Positions 18,571-25,846 of a DNA stretch of 48,185 bases are shown here, in pieces. The stretch lies in the NCBI RefSeq assembly GCF_022414595.1, contig NZ_JADWYO010000051.1:1-48185 (forward strand), in the 5' to 3' direction. The notes beneath the pieces were generated by a model. The model ran no database searches. It saw only the letters and a program-made list of their open reading frames with translations, and was not told the DNA's origin. This stretch comes from Streptomyces sp. MUM 203J (GTDB lineage: Bacteria > Actinomycetota > Actinomycetes > Streptomycetales > Streptomycetaceae). Position 1 is the stretch's first letter, and every line of letters starts with the position of its first letter. A program made the position numbers and the translations under genes.

Positions 18571-20076
18571 TCAGGCCACGAACGTGCGCGGCTCCTGGGC
18601 CACCGGCCCCGCACTGGTGCCCGCCCGGACCATGCGCGCCGCCGCCGCCAGCCGGGCCGCCGCCTCGTCCGCCACCGCGCCGCCCACCGTGAACGGCAGC
18701 CGTACGTACCCCTCGAACGCGCCGTCCACCCCGAACCGCGGGCCCGACGGGACACGCACCCCGGCGCGTTCGCCGGCCTCGGCCAGCCTGGAGCCGGACA
18801 GGCCGCCGGTGCGCACCCACAGGGTCAGCCCGCCCCGCGGCACCTCGAACTCCCAGTCGGGCAGCGACCGCCGCACCGCCGCCACCAGGGCGTCCCGGTT
18901 CTCGCGGGCCTGGCCGCGGCGGAAGGCGACCGCCTCCTCCCAGCCCCCGCCGCCCAGCAGCCAGGCCACCGCGAGCTGCTCCAGCACGGGCGTGCCGAGG
19001 TCGGCGTAGGCGCGGGCGGCGACCAGGGAGCGGATGACGTCGGGCGCGGCCCGCACCCAGCCGATGCGCATGCCCGCCCAGAAGGCCTTGCTGGCGGACC
19101 CGACGGTCAGGACGGTGCTGCCCGCGGGGTCGAAGGAGCAGACAGGGCGCGGCATCTCCAGGCCGTCCTCCAGCCACAGCTCGGACATGGTCTCGTCCAC
19201 GACGAGGACCGTGCCCGCCGAGCGCGCCGCGTCCACCAGGGCGCGGCGCTGGTCGTCGCCGGCGAGCGCGCCGGTCGGGTTGTGGAAGTCCGCGACGACG
19301 TACCCGAGCCGGGGCGCCGCGTCGCGCAGCACCTGCCGCCAGCGCCCGAGGTCCCATCCGGCCAGGCCGGGCGCCATGGCGACGGGCACCAGCCGGGCGC
19401 CGGCCTCACGCATGAGCTGGAGGATGTTCGCGTAGGAGGGGGACTCGACGGCGATCCGCTCGCCGCGACCGGCGAACAGGTGGCAGATGGCGTCCATGGC
19501 TCCCATCGCGCCGGTGGTGACCATGATCTGCTCGGGCATCGTCGGGATGCCGCGCGCGGTGTACCGCTCCGCCAGCATCTGCCGCAGCGCGGGCAGGCCC
19601 GCCGGGTAGTCGCCGTGCGTGTGGGCGTACGGAGGGAGTTCCTCCAGGGCGCCCTGGAAGGCCCGGGTGAGCCAGGGCTCGGGGGCGGGCAGCGCCGCGC
19701 AGCCCAGGTCGATCATGGAGCCGAGCGACTCCGGGGGCAGCGGCTCCAGGCCGCGCGCGGGCAGCGGGTTGCCCGCGGGCACGCTGGTCCAGCTCCCGGC
19801 GCCGCGCCGGGACTCCAGGAAGCCCTCGCCGCGCAGCGCCTCGTAGGCGGCGGCGACCGTGGTCCGGCTGACGGAGAGGGCGAGCGCGAGCTCCCGCTCG
19901 GCGGGCAGCCGGGCGGCGACCGGGACCCGGCCCTCCAGCACCAGGAGCCGGATGCCGTCGGCCAGGGCACGGTACGCCGGGGGCCTGCGCGTGCCGGGGC
20001 CGGCCGGACGGGGCTGCTGGGCGGTGAGCTGCCGGGCCAGCTGGGCGGCACCCACCGCCGAGGTCCACTGAGCCAT
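18571..20076 (-). CDS. MocR-type regulator (GntR helix-turn-helix plus aminotransferase domain)
   Basis: A protein of 501 residues starting at ATG 20076. Residues 30-100 form a GntR winged helix (LPAERELALALSVSRTTVAA). The rest is a class I aminotransferase fold: NPTGA at about 266-270, VVDETMSEL near 293 and SASKAFWAGMRIGW with the PLP lysine at Lys330. MocR proteins are transcription regulators that sense amines or PLP; they are usually not free enzymes. The gene is divergent from a YczE-type membrane protein gene, a pairing often seen for this family, so that operon is its likely target. A TGCCA-N5-TGGCA repeat in the shared gap is a possible binding site. Its stop is followed by the shared terminator with the FtsK-like gene. 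Confidence 0.93.
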   Translation of the reverse strand: MAQWTSAVGAAQLARQLTAQQPRPAGPGTRRPPAYRALADGIRLLVLEGRVPVAARLPAERELALALSVSRTTVAAAYEALRGEGFLESRRGAGSWTSVPAGNPLPARGLEPLPPESLGSMIDLGCAALPAPEPWLTRAFQGALEELPPYAHTHGDYPAGLPALRQMLAERYTARGIPTMPEQIMVTTGAMGAMDAICHLFAGRGERIAVESPSYANILQLMREAGARLVPVAMAPGLAGWDLGRWRQVLRDAAPRLGYVVADFHNPTGALAGDDQRRALVDAARSAGTVLVVDETMSELWLEDGLEMPRPVCSFDPAGSTVLTVGSASKAFWAGMRIGWVRAAPDVIRSLVAARAYADLGTPVLEQLAVAWLLGGGGWEEAVAFRRGQARENRDALVAAVRRSLPDWEFEVPRGGLTLWVRTGGLSGSRLAEAGERAGVRVPSGPRFGVDGAFEGYVRLPFTVGGAVADEAAARLAAAARMVRAGTSAGPVAQEPRTFVA

Positions 20077-20125
20077 GAAATCAGTCCACCTTCCTCAGAT
20101 TGGCCGTACTCGGCGTCTGACCTCT

Positions 20126-20140
20126 TGCCAGAGAGTGGCA
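20126..20140. promoter_or_regulatory. Inverted repeat in the MocR / YczE divergent promoter
   Basis: The perfect repeat TGCCA-GAGAG-TGGCA lies in the middle of the 101-base divergent gap. A second related pair, TTGGCC near 20099 and GGCCAGT near 20143, flanks it. MocR regulators commonly bind repeats in such gaps, so this is a candidate operator. That is inference from position only. Confidence 0.4.
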
Positions 20141-20177
20141 CAGGCCAGTCCAAAACCGCCACCCAGGGGGGTATGTC

Positions 20178-20855
20178 GTGTCCAACGCCGTCAGGCCCAC
20201 GGCCACCGAGAGCCGTCGTCTCGGCCGCCGTCTCTTCCAGCTCTACGCGGGACTCGTGCTGTACGGCGTGAGTTCGGCGCTCATGGTCCGCAGCGGGCTC
20301 GGTCTCGATCCGTGGAACGTGCTGCACGAGGGACTGGCCGAGCACACCGGCCTGTCGATAGGCACGGTCCTGATCATCGTCGGAGCGCTCGTGATGCTGG
20401 CGTGGATCCCGCTGCGTCAGCGGCCCGGCCTGGGCACGGTGTCGAACGTGCTGGTGATCGGGGTGGCCATGGACGCCGCCCTGGCCGTCCTGCCGGACGC
20501 GCGGGGACTGCCGCTCCAGGCCGTCACCATGACCTCGGGGATCGTCCTGAACGGCGCCGCCACCGGCCTGTACATCGCCGCCCGGTTCGGTCCGGGGCCG
20601 CGAGACGGGCTGATGACCGGACTGCACCGGGTGACCGGGCGCTCGATCCGCCTGGTACGGACCTGCGTCGAGGTGGCCCTGGTCGTGACCGGCTTCCTGC
20701 TGGGCGGCTCGCTCGGGGTCGGCACGGTCCTGTACGCACTGGCCATCGGGCCGCTCGCCCAGGTTTTCCTCCGCCTTTTCGCCGTCCCGGGGCCGGACGG
20801 CGGCGACGCGGGGGTCGACTCCAGGCCACCTCGGCGGGTCATACTGCCGCGGTGA
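20178..20855 (+). CDS. YczE/YitT-type integral membrane protein
   Basis: A protein of 225 residues starting at GTG 20178. Five or six hydrophobic segments are visible. Family marks are GVSSALMVRSGLGLDPWNVLHEGLA near residues 32-56 and GPRDGLMTGLHRVTG near 139-153 (quoted in part). The substrate of this family is not known; some members are thought to be transporters. It is divergent from the MocR gene, a frequent pairing, and overlaps the following glycerophosphodiesterase gene by four bases (GTGA). The two are therefore translationally coupled, and the MFS gene after them probably belongs to the same transcript. Confidence 0.88.
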   Translation: MSNAVRPTATESRRLGRRLFQLYAGLVLYGVSSALMVRSGLGLDPWNVLHEGLAEHTGLSIGTVLIIVGALVMLAWIPLRQRPGLGTVSNVLVIGVAMDAALAVLPDARGLPLQAVTMTSGIVLNGAATGLYIAARFGPGPRDGLMTGLHRVTGRSIRLVRTCVEVALVVTGFLLGGSLGVGTVLYALAIGPLAQVFLRLFAVPGPDGGDAGVDSRPPRRVILPR

Positions 20856-21643
20856 CACCGATTCCGCGCCCCCGCTCGGGCCGCCCCCGGCACCATCCGT
20901 ACCTCGCTCACCCCTCCCCCATCCCCTTCGCCCACCGGGGCGGGACGGCGGACGGGCTGGAGAACACCGCCGCCGCGTTCCGGCGGGCCGCGGGGGCCGG
21001 GTACCGCTACTTCGAGACCGATGTGCACACCACGGCCGACGGGCGTCTGGTGGCGTTCCACGACCCGACGCTGGACCGGGTGACCGACGCCCGGGGCCGG
21101 ATAGCGCGGCTGCCGTGGAGCGCGGTGCGGCAGGCCCGGGTCGCGGGGCGGGAGCCGCTGCCGCTGTTCGAGGAGCTGCTGGAGGAGTTCCCCGAGGCCC
21201 GCTGGAACGTGGACCTGAAGGCCGAGTCGGCGCTGGTCCCGCTGGTGGAGCTGATCCGCAGGACGAACAGCTGGGACCGGGTCTGCGTCGGCTCGTTCAG
21301 CGAGGGGCGGGTGGCGCGGGCGCGGCGCCTCGCCGGGGAGCGGCTGGCCACCTCGTACGGGGTGCGGGGCGTGCTGGCGCTGCGGCTGCGCTCGTACGGG
21401 ATCCCGGCGGCGCTGCGGGCGGGCGCGGTGGCGGCGCAGGTGCCGGAGACCCAGGGCGGGGTGCGGGTCGTGGACCGGCGGTTCGTCCGGGAGGCGCACG
21501 CGCGCGGGCTGCAGGTGCACGTGTGGACCGTGAACGAACCGCAACGCATGAACGCTCTGCTCGACCTGGGGGTCGATGGCATCATGACCGACCACCTGGA
21601 GACGCTGCGGACGGTGCTCAGCGACCGGGGGGCGTGGGTCTGA
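20852..21643 (+). CDS. Glycerophosphodiester phosphodiesterase
   Basis: A protein of 263 residues. The start is GTG 20852, overlapping the previous stop; earlier codons in the open frame are inside the membrane-protein gene. GDPD motifs: FAHRGG near 25-30, LENTAAAF near 36, YFETDVHTTADG near 51-62, FHDPTLDRVTD near 69-79, WNVDLKAE near 112, and the C-terminal VHVWTVNEP and GIMTDHL. The His, Glu and Asp ligands for the metal are present. It hydrolyses glycerophosphodiesters to an alcohol and glycerol-3-phosphate. No signal peptide is seen, so it should act in the cytoplasm, on products brought in or made from membrane lipids. Confidence 0.94.
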   Translation: MTPIPRPRSGRPRHHPYLAHPSPIPFAHRGGTADGLENTAAAFRRAAGAGYRYFETDVHTTADGRLVAFHDPTLDRVTDARGRIARLPWSAVRQARVAGREPLPLFEELLEEFPEARWNVDLKAESALVPLVELIRRTNSWDRVCVGSFSEGRVARARRLAGERLATSYGVRGVLALRLRSYGIPAALRAGAVAAQVPETQGGVRVVDRRFVREAHARGLQVHVWTVNEPQRMNALLDLGVDGIMTDHLETLRTVLSDRGAWV

Positions 21644-21683
21644 TGACGGTTCCCACGGGGACTCCTACGACGAGGGGGCGCGG

Positions 21684-23051
21684 GTGACCGCCGAGACCGC
21701 CGACCGGGGGCCGGACGCGTCCGACGCGCCGCCCCCGGACCGCAGACGCGAGCAGCGCGGATGGTATTTCTACGACTTCGCCTGCTCGGTCTATTCGACG
21801 AGCGTGCTGACGGTGTTCCTCGGGCCGTATCTGACGTCGGTCGCGAAGGCGGCGGCGGACGCGGAGGGGTTCGTGCACCCGCTGGGCGTGCCGGTCCGGG
21901 CGGGCTCGGTGTTCGCGTACTCGGTGTCGCTGTCGATCGTGCTCGCAGTGCTGGTGATGCCGCTCGCGGGTGCCTGGGCGGACCGCACGGGGCGGAAGAA
22001 GCCGCTGCTGGCCGCGTCGGCGTACCTGGGGGCGGCCGCGACGGCGGGGATGTTCTTCCTGGCGGGCGACCGCTATCTGCTGGGCGCGCTGCTGCTGATC
22101 GTGGCGAACGCCTCGCTGGCCGTGTCGATGGTGCTGTACAACGCCTATCTGCCGCAGATCGCGGAGCCCGACGAGCGGGACGCGGTGTCGTCGCGGGGCT
22201 GGGCGTTCGGCTACGTGGCGGGTGCGCTGGTCCTGGTCCTGGACCTGGTGCTGTACGGCAGCCACGCGTCGTTCGGGCTGTCGGAGGGGGACGCGGTCCG
22301 GATCTGCCTGGCGTCGGCCGGTGTGTGGTGGGGCGCGTTCACGCTCATACCGCTGCGGCGGCTGCGGGACCGGCGGGTGACGCAGAGGGGCGGCGGCGAG
22401 GGTGCCGTCGGCTCCGGGTGGCGACAGCTGGTGTCGACACTGCGGGACATGCGGCGTCATCCGTTGACGCTCTCGTTCCTCCTGGCGTACCTGGTCTACA
22501 ACGACGGCATCCAGACGGTGATCTCGCAGGCGTCGGTCTACGGCGCGGAGGAGCTGGGTCTCGAACAGACCACCCTGATCGTGGCGGTGCTGCTGGTGCA
22601 GATCCTGGCGGTGGTCGGGGCGCTGGCGATGGGCCGGCTGGCCGTGTCGTACGGGGCGAAGCGGACGATCCTGGGGTCGCTCGCCGTGTGGACGCTGATC
22701 CTGGCTGCGGGGTACTTCCTGCCGGCCGGCGCGCCGGTGTGGTTCTTCGTCCTGGCGGCGGCGATCGGGCTGGTGCTGGGCGGCAGCCAGGCGCTGTCGC
22801 GCTCGCTGTTCTCGCATCTGGTCCCGCGCGGCAAGGAGGCGGAGTACTTCTCGGCCTACGAGATGAGCGACCGGGGTCTGAGTTGGCTCGGGCCGCTGGT
22901 GTTCGGGCTGGCGTACCAGCTGACGGGCAGCTACCGGGACGCGATCGTGTCGCTGATCGCGTTCTTCGCGCTGGGCTTCGTGCTGCTGGCGCGGGTACCG
23001 GTGCGGCGGGCGGTGGCGGCTGCGGGGAATCCCGTACCGGCTCGAATCTGA
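21684..23051 (+). CDS. MFS transporter, Atg22/UMF1-like
   Basis: A protein of 455 residues starting at GTG 21684 with GAGGGGGCG upstream. About twelve membrane segments follow a 30-residue hydrophilic N-terminus (RRREQRGWYFYDFACSVYST). The fingerprints WYFYDFACSVYSTSV, VLYNAYLPQIA, SSRGWAFGYVAGALVL and YFSAYEMSDRGLSWLGP belong to the Atg22/UMF1 branch of the MFS. Yeast Atg22 exports amino acids from the vacuole; the bacterial substrate is not known. It lies 40 bases after the glycerophosphodiesterase gene and is the last gene of the operon. The hydrophilic loop around residues 230-250 divides the two halves as usual. Confidence 0.92.
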   Translation: MTAETADRGPDASDAPPPDRRREQRGWYFYDFACSVYSTSVLTVFLGPYLTSVAKAAADAEGFVHPLGVPVRAGSVFAYSVSLSIVLAVLVMPLAGAWADRTGRKKPLLAASAYLGAAATAGMFFLAGDRYLLGALLLIVANASLAVSMVLYNAYLPQIAEPDERDAVSSRGWAFGYVAGALVLVLDLVLYGSHASFGLSEGDAVRICLASAGVWWGAFTLIPLRRLRDRRVTQRGGGEGAVGSGWRQLVSTLRDMRRHPLTLSFLLAYLVYNDGIQTVISQASVYGAEELGLEQTTLIVAVLLVQILAVVGALAMGRLAVSYGAKRTILGSLAVWTLILAAGYFLPAGAPVWFFVLAAAIGLVLGGSQALSRSLFSHLVPRGKEAEYFSAYEMSDRGLSWLGPLVFGLAYQLTGSYRDAIVSLIAFFALGFVLLARVPVRRAVAAAGNPVPARI

Positions 23052-23112
23052 TCAATTCAGACTTTGCGGTGTTCGAGAAGGGAGGAAATCCAGGCGGAAA
23101 CGCGGCCTGATT

Positions 23113-23141
23113 TAGACGCGGAAGCGAAAGGGCGGTAGTGT
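23113..23141 (+). promoter_or_regulatory. Possible second (HrdB-type) promoter for rbpA
   Basis: TAGACG (23113-23118) and TAGTGT (23136-23141) are separated by 17 bases. This fits the vegetative sigma-factor pattern TTGACN-N17-TANNNT with one mismatch in the -35. It lies about 230 bases upstream of rbpA, in a gap with no convincing coding frame. Confidence 0.4.
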
Positions 23142-23201
23142 ACGCGTTTGGCCTGCCAGGAGGACCGTTACTGCGTGGTCATACGACGAAAACGCTGGGT
23201 G

Positions 23202-23219
23202 ACATCTTCTGTCAGATGT
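23202..23219 (+). repeat. Short inverted repeat in the rbpA leader
   Basis: ACATCT-TCTGTC-AGATGT is a perfect 6-bp inverted repeat between the two candidate rbpA promoters. It could be an operator or a leader hairpin. Nothing more can be said from sequence. Confidence 0.3.
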
Positions 23220-23283
23220 GACAAAGCGGGCAATGGTGGGTACAAAAAGGGGCGGCACGACGGGCGACGCATTACCCACATCG

Positions 23284-23309
23284 GGAATCTTTACCGCCGA
23301 CCGGACGTT
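23284..23309 (+). promoter_or_regulatory. SigR-type promoter of rbpA
   Basis: GGAAT (23284-23288), 18 bases, then GTT (23307-23309) matches the known SigR consensus GGAAT-N18-GTT exactly. It lies 61 bases before the rbpA start. In Streptomyces coelicolor rbpA is an established member of the disulfide-stress SigR regulon, so this site links the gene to oxidative stress. Confidence 0.85.
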
Positions 23310-23370
23310 GACCGGATGACGACGACAGCGACACCTGTCCTGTGGGCGACAAGCCCGGGAGGCACGATTC

Positions 23371-23745
23371 ATGAGTGAGCGAGCTCTTCGCGGCACGCGC
23401 CTCGTGGTGACCAGCTACGAGACCGACCGCGGCATCGACTTGGCCCCGCGCCAGGCGGTGGAGTACGCATGCGAGAAGGGGCATCGGTTCGAGATGCCGT
23501 TCTCGGTCGAGGCGGAGATCCCGCCGGAGTGGGAGTGCAAGGTCTGCGGGGCCCAGGCGCTCCTGGTGGACGGGGACGGACCCGAGGAGAAGAAGGCGAA
23601 GCCCGCGCGTACGCACTGGGACATGCTCATGGAGCGCCGCACCCGCGAGGAGCTGGAGGAAGTGCTGGCCGAGCGGCTGGCGGTCCTGCGGTCCGGTGCG
23701 ATGAACATCGCGGTGCATCCGCGAGACAGCAGGAAGTCGGCGTGA
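23371..23745 (+). CDS. rbpA: RNA polymerase-binding protein RbpA
   Basis: A protein of 124 residues starting at ATG 23371 behind GGGAGG. The N-terminal tail MSERALRGTRLVVTSYETDRG is followed by the core domain EYACEKGHRFEMPFSVEAEIP and WECKVCG, whose cysteines form the zinc-type site. A basic linker comes next (KKAKPARTHWDML), then the sigma-interacting helix RRTREELEEVLAERLAVLR. RbpA binds RNA polymerase and the principal sigma factor and stabilises the open complex; it also raises tolerance to rifampicin. The full length and all regions are present. The SigR-type promoter upstream explains induction under thiol stress. It stands alone, convergent with fxsA, with a strong terminator after it. 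Confidence 0.97.
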   Translation: MSERALRGTRLVVTSYETDRGIDLAPRQAVEYACEKGHRFEMPFSVEAEIPPEWECKVCGAQALLVDGDGPEEKKAKPARTHWDMLMERRTREELEEVLAERLAVLRSGAMNIAVHPRDSRKSA

Positions 23746-23771
23746 CCGCGTAGCGCGGGGCGCGCCTGTTG

Positions 23772-23816
23772 AAGCCGCGGGGGCGGTACGTGTCATGCGT
23801 ACCGCCCCCGCGGCTT
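23772..23816. terminator. Perfect 19-bp terminator hairpin after rbpA
   Basis: Arms 23772-23790 and 23798-23816 are exact reverse complements, with a 7-base loop TGTCATG. The arm sequence begins AAGCCGCGGG and so ends in CGGCTT, giving a short T-rich end. It lies between the convergent rbpA and fxsA genes and can serve both. Confidence 0.85.
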
Positions 23817-23937
23817 TCGGCATGCCCGGGGTGCGGGTCGGGCACAGGTTTCTGCGGCCACGGCGCCGTTCCCCACGTGTGCACCCGCACCGCGCTCCGG
23901 CGGAACGGGTGCACAGCAGGTGTTCTGTGCTCAGGCG

Positions 23938-24474
23938 TCAGGGGTTCAGGGGAGTCCGGGGCGTGTCGTCCCGGCCCGGGGGGTCGTCCCGGACGACCTC
24001 GCCCTGGACCACCTTGCCGTTCGGGTCGTGGACGCGGGCCTGCTGGAAGGCGGGGCCCATGCGGGATTCCAGGGTGCGTTCCACGGAGGTGCTCAGGGCC
24101 CGGCGGACCGGGGGGATCAGGAGGAGCAGGCCCACCGCGTCGGAGATCAGGCCCGGGAGCATCAGCAGCACGCCGCCGAGCATCAGGAAGCCGTTGCCCC
24201 GGCCGGCCCGGTCGGGTGGCGCGGCGCCCTCGGAGAGGCGCTGCATGGTCTGCGTCAGGACCGTGAACGCACGCCGTCCCGCGTGCTTGACCACGGCACC
24301 GCCGAGCACCGCCCCCGCCACCAGCACCGCCAGCACGGTCAGGCCGCCCGCGGCGTCGCCGAGCAGCGTCAGCAGCCAGATCTCCAGCACCAGCCAGGCG
24401 GCGATGCCCAGCGGGGCGTAGGTACGGACACGTGAGCGCTTGCGGGCGAGCGGAGGCGGGGCACCAGTCGTCAT
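23938..24474 (-). CDS. fxsA: FxsA family membrane protein
   Basis: A protein of 178 residues starting at ATG 24474 (MTTGAPPPLARKRSRVRTYA). GGAGG sits only one base before this ATG, which is too close for a normal ribosome site, so the true start is not certain. Three to four membrane segments: residues 20-38, 45-63 and a longer hydrophobic stretch around 95-120 with NGFLMLGGVLLMLPGLISDAVGLLLLIPPVRR (quoted in two parts), the hallmark of FxsA. E. coli FxsA affects phage T7 exclusion; the wider function is unknown. The C-terminus is hydrophilic (QGEVVRDDPPGRDD). It lies 46 bases after ppm1 and is likely cotranscribed with it. Confidence 0.9.
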   Translation of the reverse strand: MTTGAPPPLARKRSRVRTYAPLGIAAWLVLEIWLLTLLGDAAGGLTVLAVLVAGAVLGGAVVKHAGRRAFTVLTQTMQRLSEGAAPPDRAGRGNGFLMLGGVLLMLPGLISDAVGLLLLIPPVRRALSTSVERTLESRMGPAFQQARVHDPNGKVVQGEVVRDDPPGRDDTPRTPLNP

Positions 24475-24520
24475 GCCTCCAGTGTGCCTGGCCGCTTCGC
24501 AGGACGGCGTAAGGCCCCCG

Positions 24521-25291
24521 TCAGGGGGTCTTCCCACGGCCCAGCAGCTGGTTCGCCCGCGCTCCCACGCCCCACGCGGTGACCCGCCACAGTGCCTCGA
24601 CCACGATGTCGCGGCTCATCTTCGAGTCGCCGTGCTCCCGCTCGACGAAGGTGATGGGCACCTCGATCACATGAAAGCCGGCGGCGATCGCCCGCCGGGC
24701 CAGGTCCACCTGGAAGCAGTAGCCCTGGGAGGCCACGTCGTCCAGGCCCAGGCCCTCCAGCGTCTCGCGGCGGAACGCCCGGAAACCGCCGGTGACGTCA
24801 CGGATCGGGACGCCCAGCAGCAGCCGCGAGTACGTGCTGCCGCCGCGGGAGAGGAACTCGCGGGACTTCGGCCAGTTCACCACCCGCCCGCCCGGCACCC
24901 AGCGGGAGCCCAGCACCAGATCGGCGCTCTTCAGGGCGGTGAGCAGGCGGGGCAGCTCCTCCGGGCGGTGGGAGCCGTCGGCGTCCATCTCGACCAGCAC
25001 GCCGTAGCCGCGCTCGACGCCCCAGCGGAAGCCGGCCAGATACGCGGCGCCGAGCCCCTCCTTGCCCTTACGGTGCAGGACGTGGACATGGCCGTCCTCG
25101 GCGGCCAGCTCGTCCGCGAGCTTGCCCGTGCCGTCGGGACTGTTGTCGTCGGCGATGAGGATCTCCGCCTCAGGCACGGAGGCCCGCACCCGCGAGACGA
25201 TCGCCTTGATGTTCTCCGCCTCGTTGTAGGTCGGGATGATCACCAAGGCCGTACCGAGCGGGCCGTACCGCCTCTGGCCACCGTCGTTCAC
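24521..25291 (-). CDS. ppm1: Polyprenol monophosphomannose synthase
   Basis: A GT2 enzyme of 256 residues starting at GTG 25291 behind AAGGGG. Motifs: VIIPTYNEAENI at residues 17-28, ILIADDNSPDGTG near 44-56, GLGAAYLAGFRWG near 79-91, the metal-binding VEMDADGSHRPEEL near 99-112, and the C-terminal GYCFQVDLARRAI with VPITFVEREHGDSKMS. It transfers mannose from GDP-mannose to polyprenyl phosphate on the inner face of the membrane. The product feeds protein O-mannosylation and lipoglycan assembly; in Streptomyces coelicolor this enzyme is needed for the phage phiC31 receptor. There is no apolipoprotein N-acyltransferase domain, unlike in mycobacterial Ppm1. Confidence 0.95.
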   Translation of the reverse strand: MNDGGQRRYGPLGTALVIIPTYNEAENIKAIVSRVRASVPEAEILIADDNSPDGTGKLADELAAEDGHVHVLHRKGKEGLGAAYLAGFRWGVERGYGVLVEMDADGSHRPEELPRLLTALKSADLVLGSRWVPGGRVVNWPKSREFLSRGGSTYSRLLLGVPIRDVTGGFRAFRRETLEGLGLDDVASQGYCFQVDLARRAIAAGFHVIEVPITFVEREHGDSKMSRDIVVEALWRVTAWGVGARANQLLGRGKTP

Positions 25292-25846
25292 TACTGCCCC
25301 TTACGTCCTGTACGCAGAGCCCCACCATAGCGAGGACGCGGGCCGTGCGATCGGCTGAGGGGTTTTCCGGCCGCCCGCCGGGCGGGAACGCGTGGCCGTT
25401 CTGGGGCCCGGTGTCCTTCGGGCCGACCCGGGGCCCGCTGGCTGCGGGTCGTCCTAGAGCCGTTGTCTACTGAACCTCCGGGCCCCACCCGGGTCGCACC
25501 CGCCCCGGCCCGGCAGCGGGCAGGGGGACGCCCTTCCGGGGCGGCCACTCCCCCGCCGCGCGGCACGGGCGCTGAACCTGGCTCCCAGCGGTGGTGCGCC
25601 GGTGCGGCACACCACCCCGCGATCCAGCGGCGCGCCCGGCGGCTGTGGGGACCCCGCCGGTCGGTCGTCCGTGGTGGACCCGGCCGAACCTACCCGCCGC
25701 CGACCGCTCTCTGTCAACACCCGCCTCACCTGCGACGATTGGACGAAGCACCAGGTCAGCGACGAAGATCCGCAGGTTAGCGGGGGCCTGCGGGAGGCTG
25801 TACGGCGATCGAACCCCGCCCGGACGGCGCCGAAGTCACGCGTTTC
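25292..25846. other. Gene-free region between ppm1 and the amidohydrolase gene
   Basis: A gap of 555 bases. Open frames exist on both strands (for example 25463-25780 and 25467-25751), but their products are low-complexity Arg/Pro/Gly-rich and lack good ribosome sites. It should hold the ppm1 promoter and the end of the amidohydrolase transcript. No tRNA, repeat array or clear operator was seen. Confidence 0.45.

Noticed and set aside
23148..23378. 76-codon frame upstream of rbpA
   Set aside because: It covers the promoters and ribosome site of rbpA and overlaps its start, so it is unlikely to be translated.
25463..25780. Two frames in the gap beside ppm1
   Set aside because: Both products are Arg/Pro/Gly-rich, no ribosome site is visible, and neither resembles any known domain.
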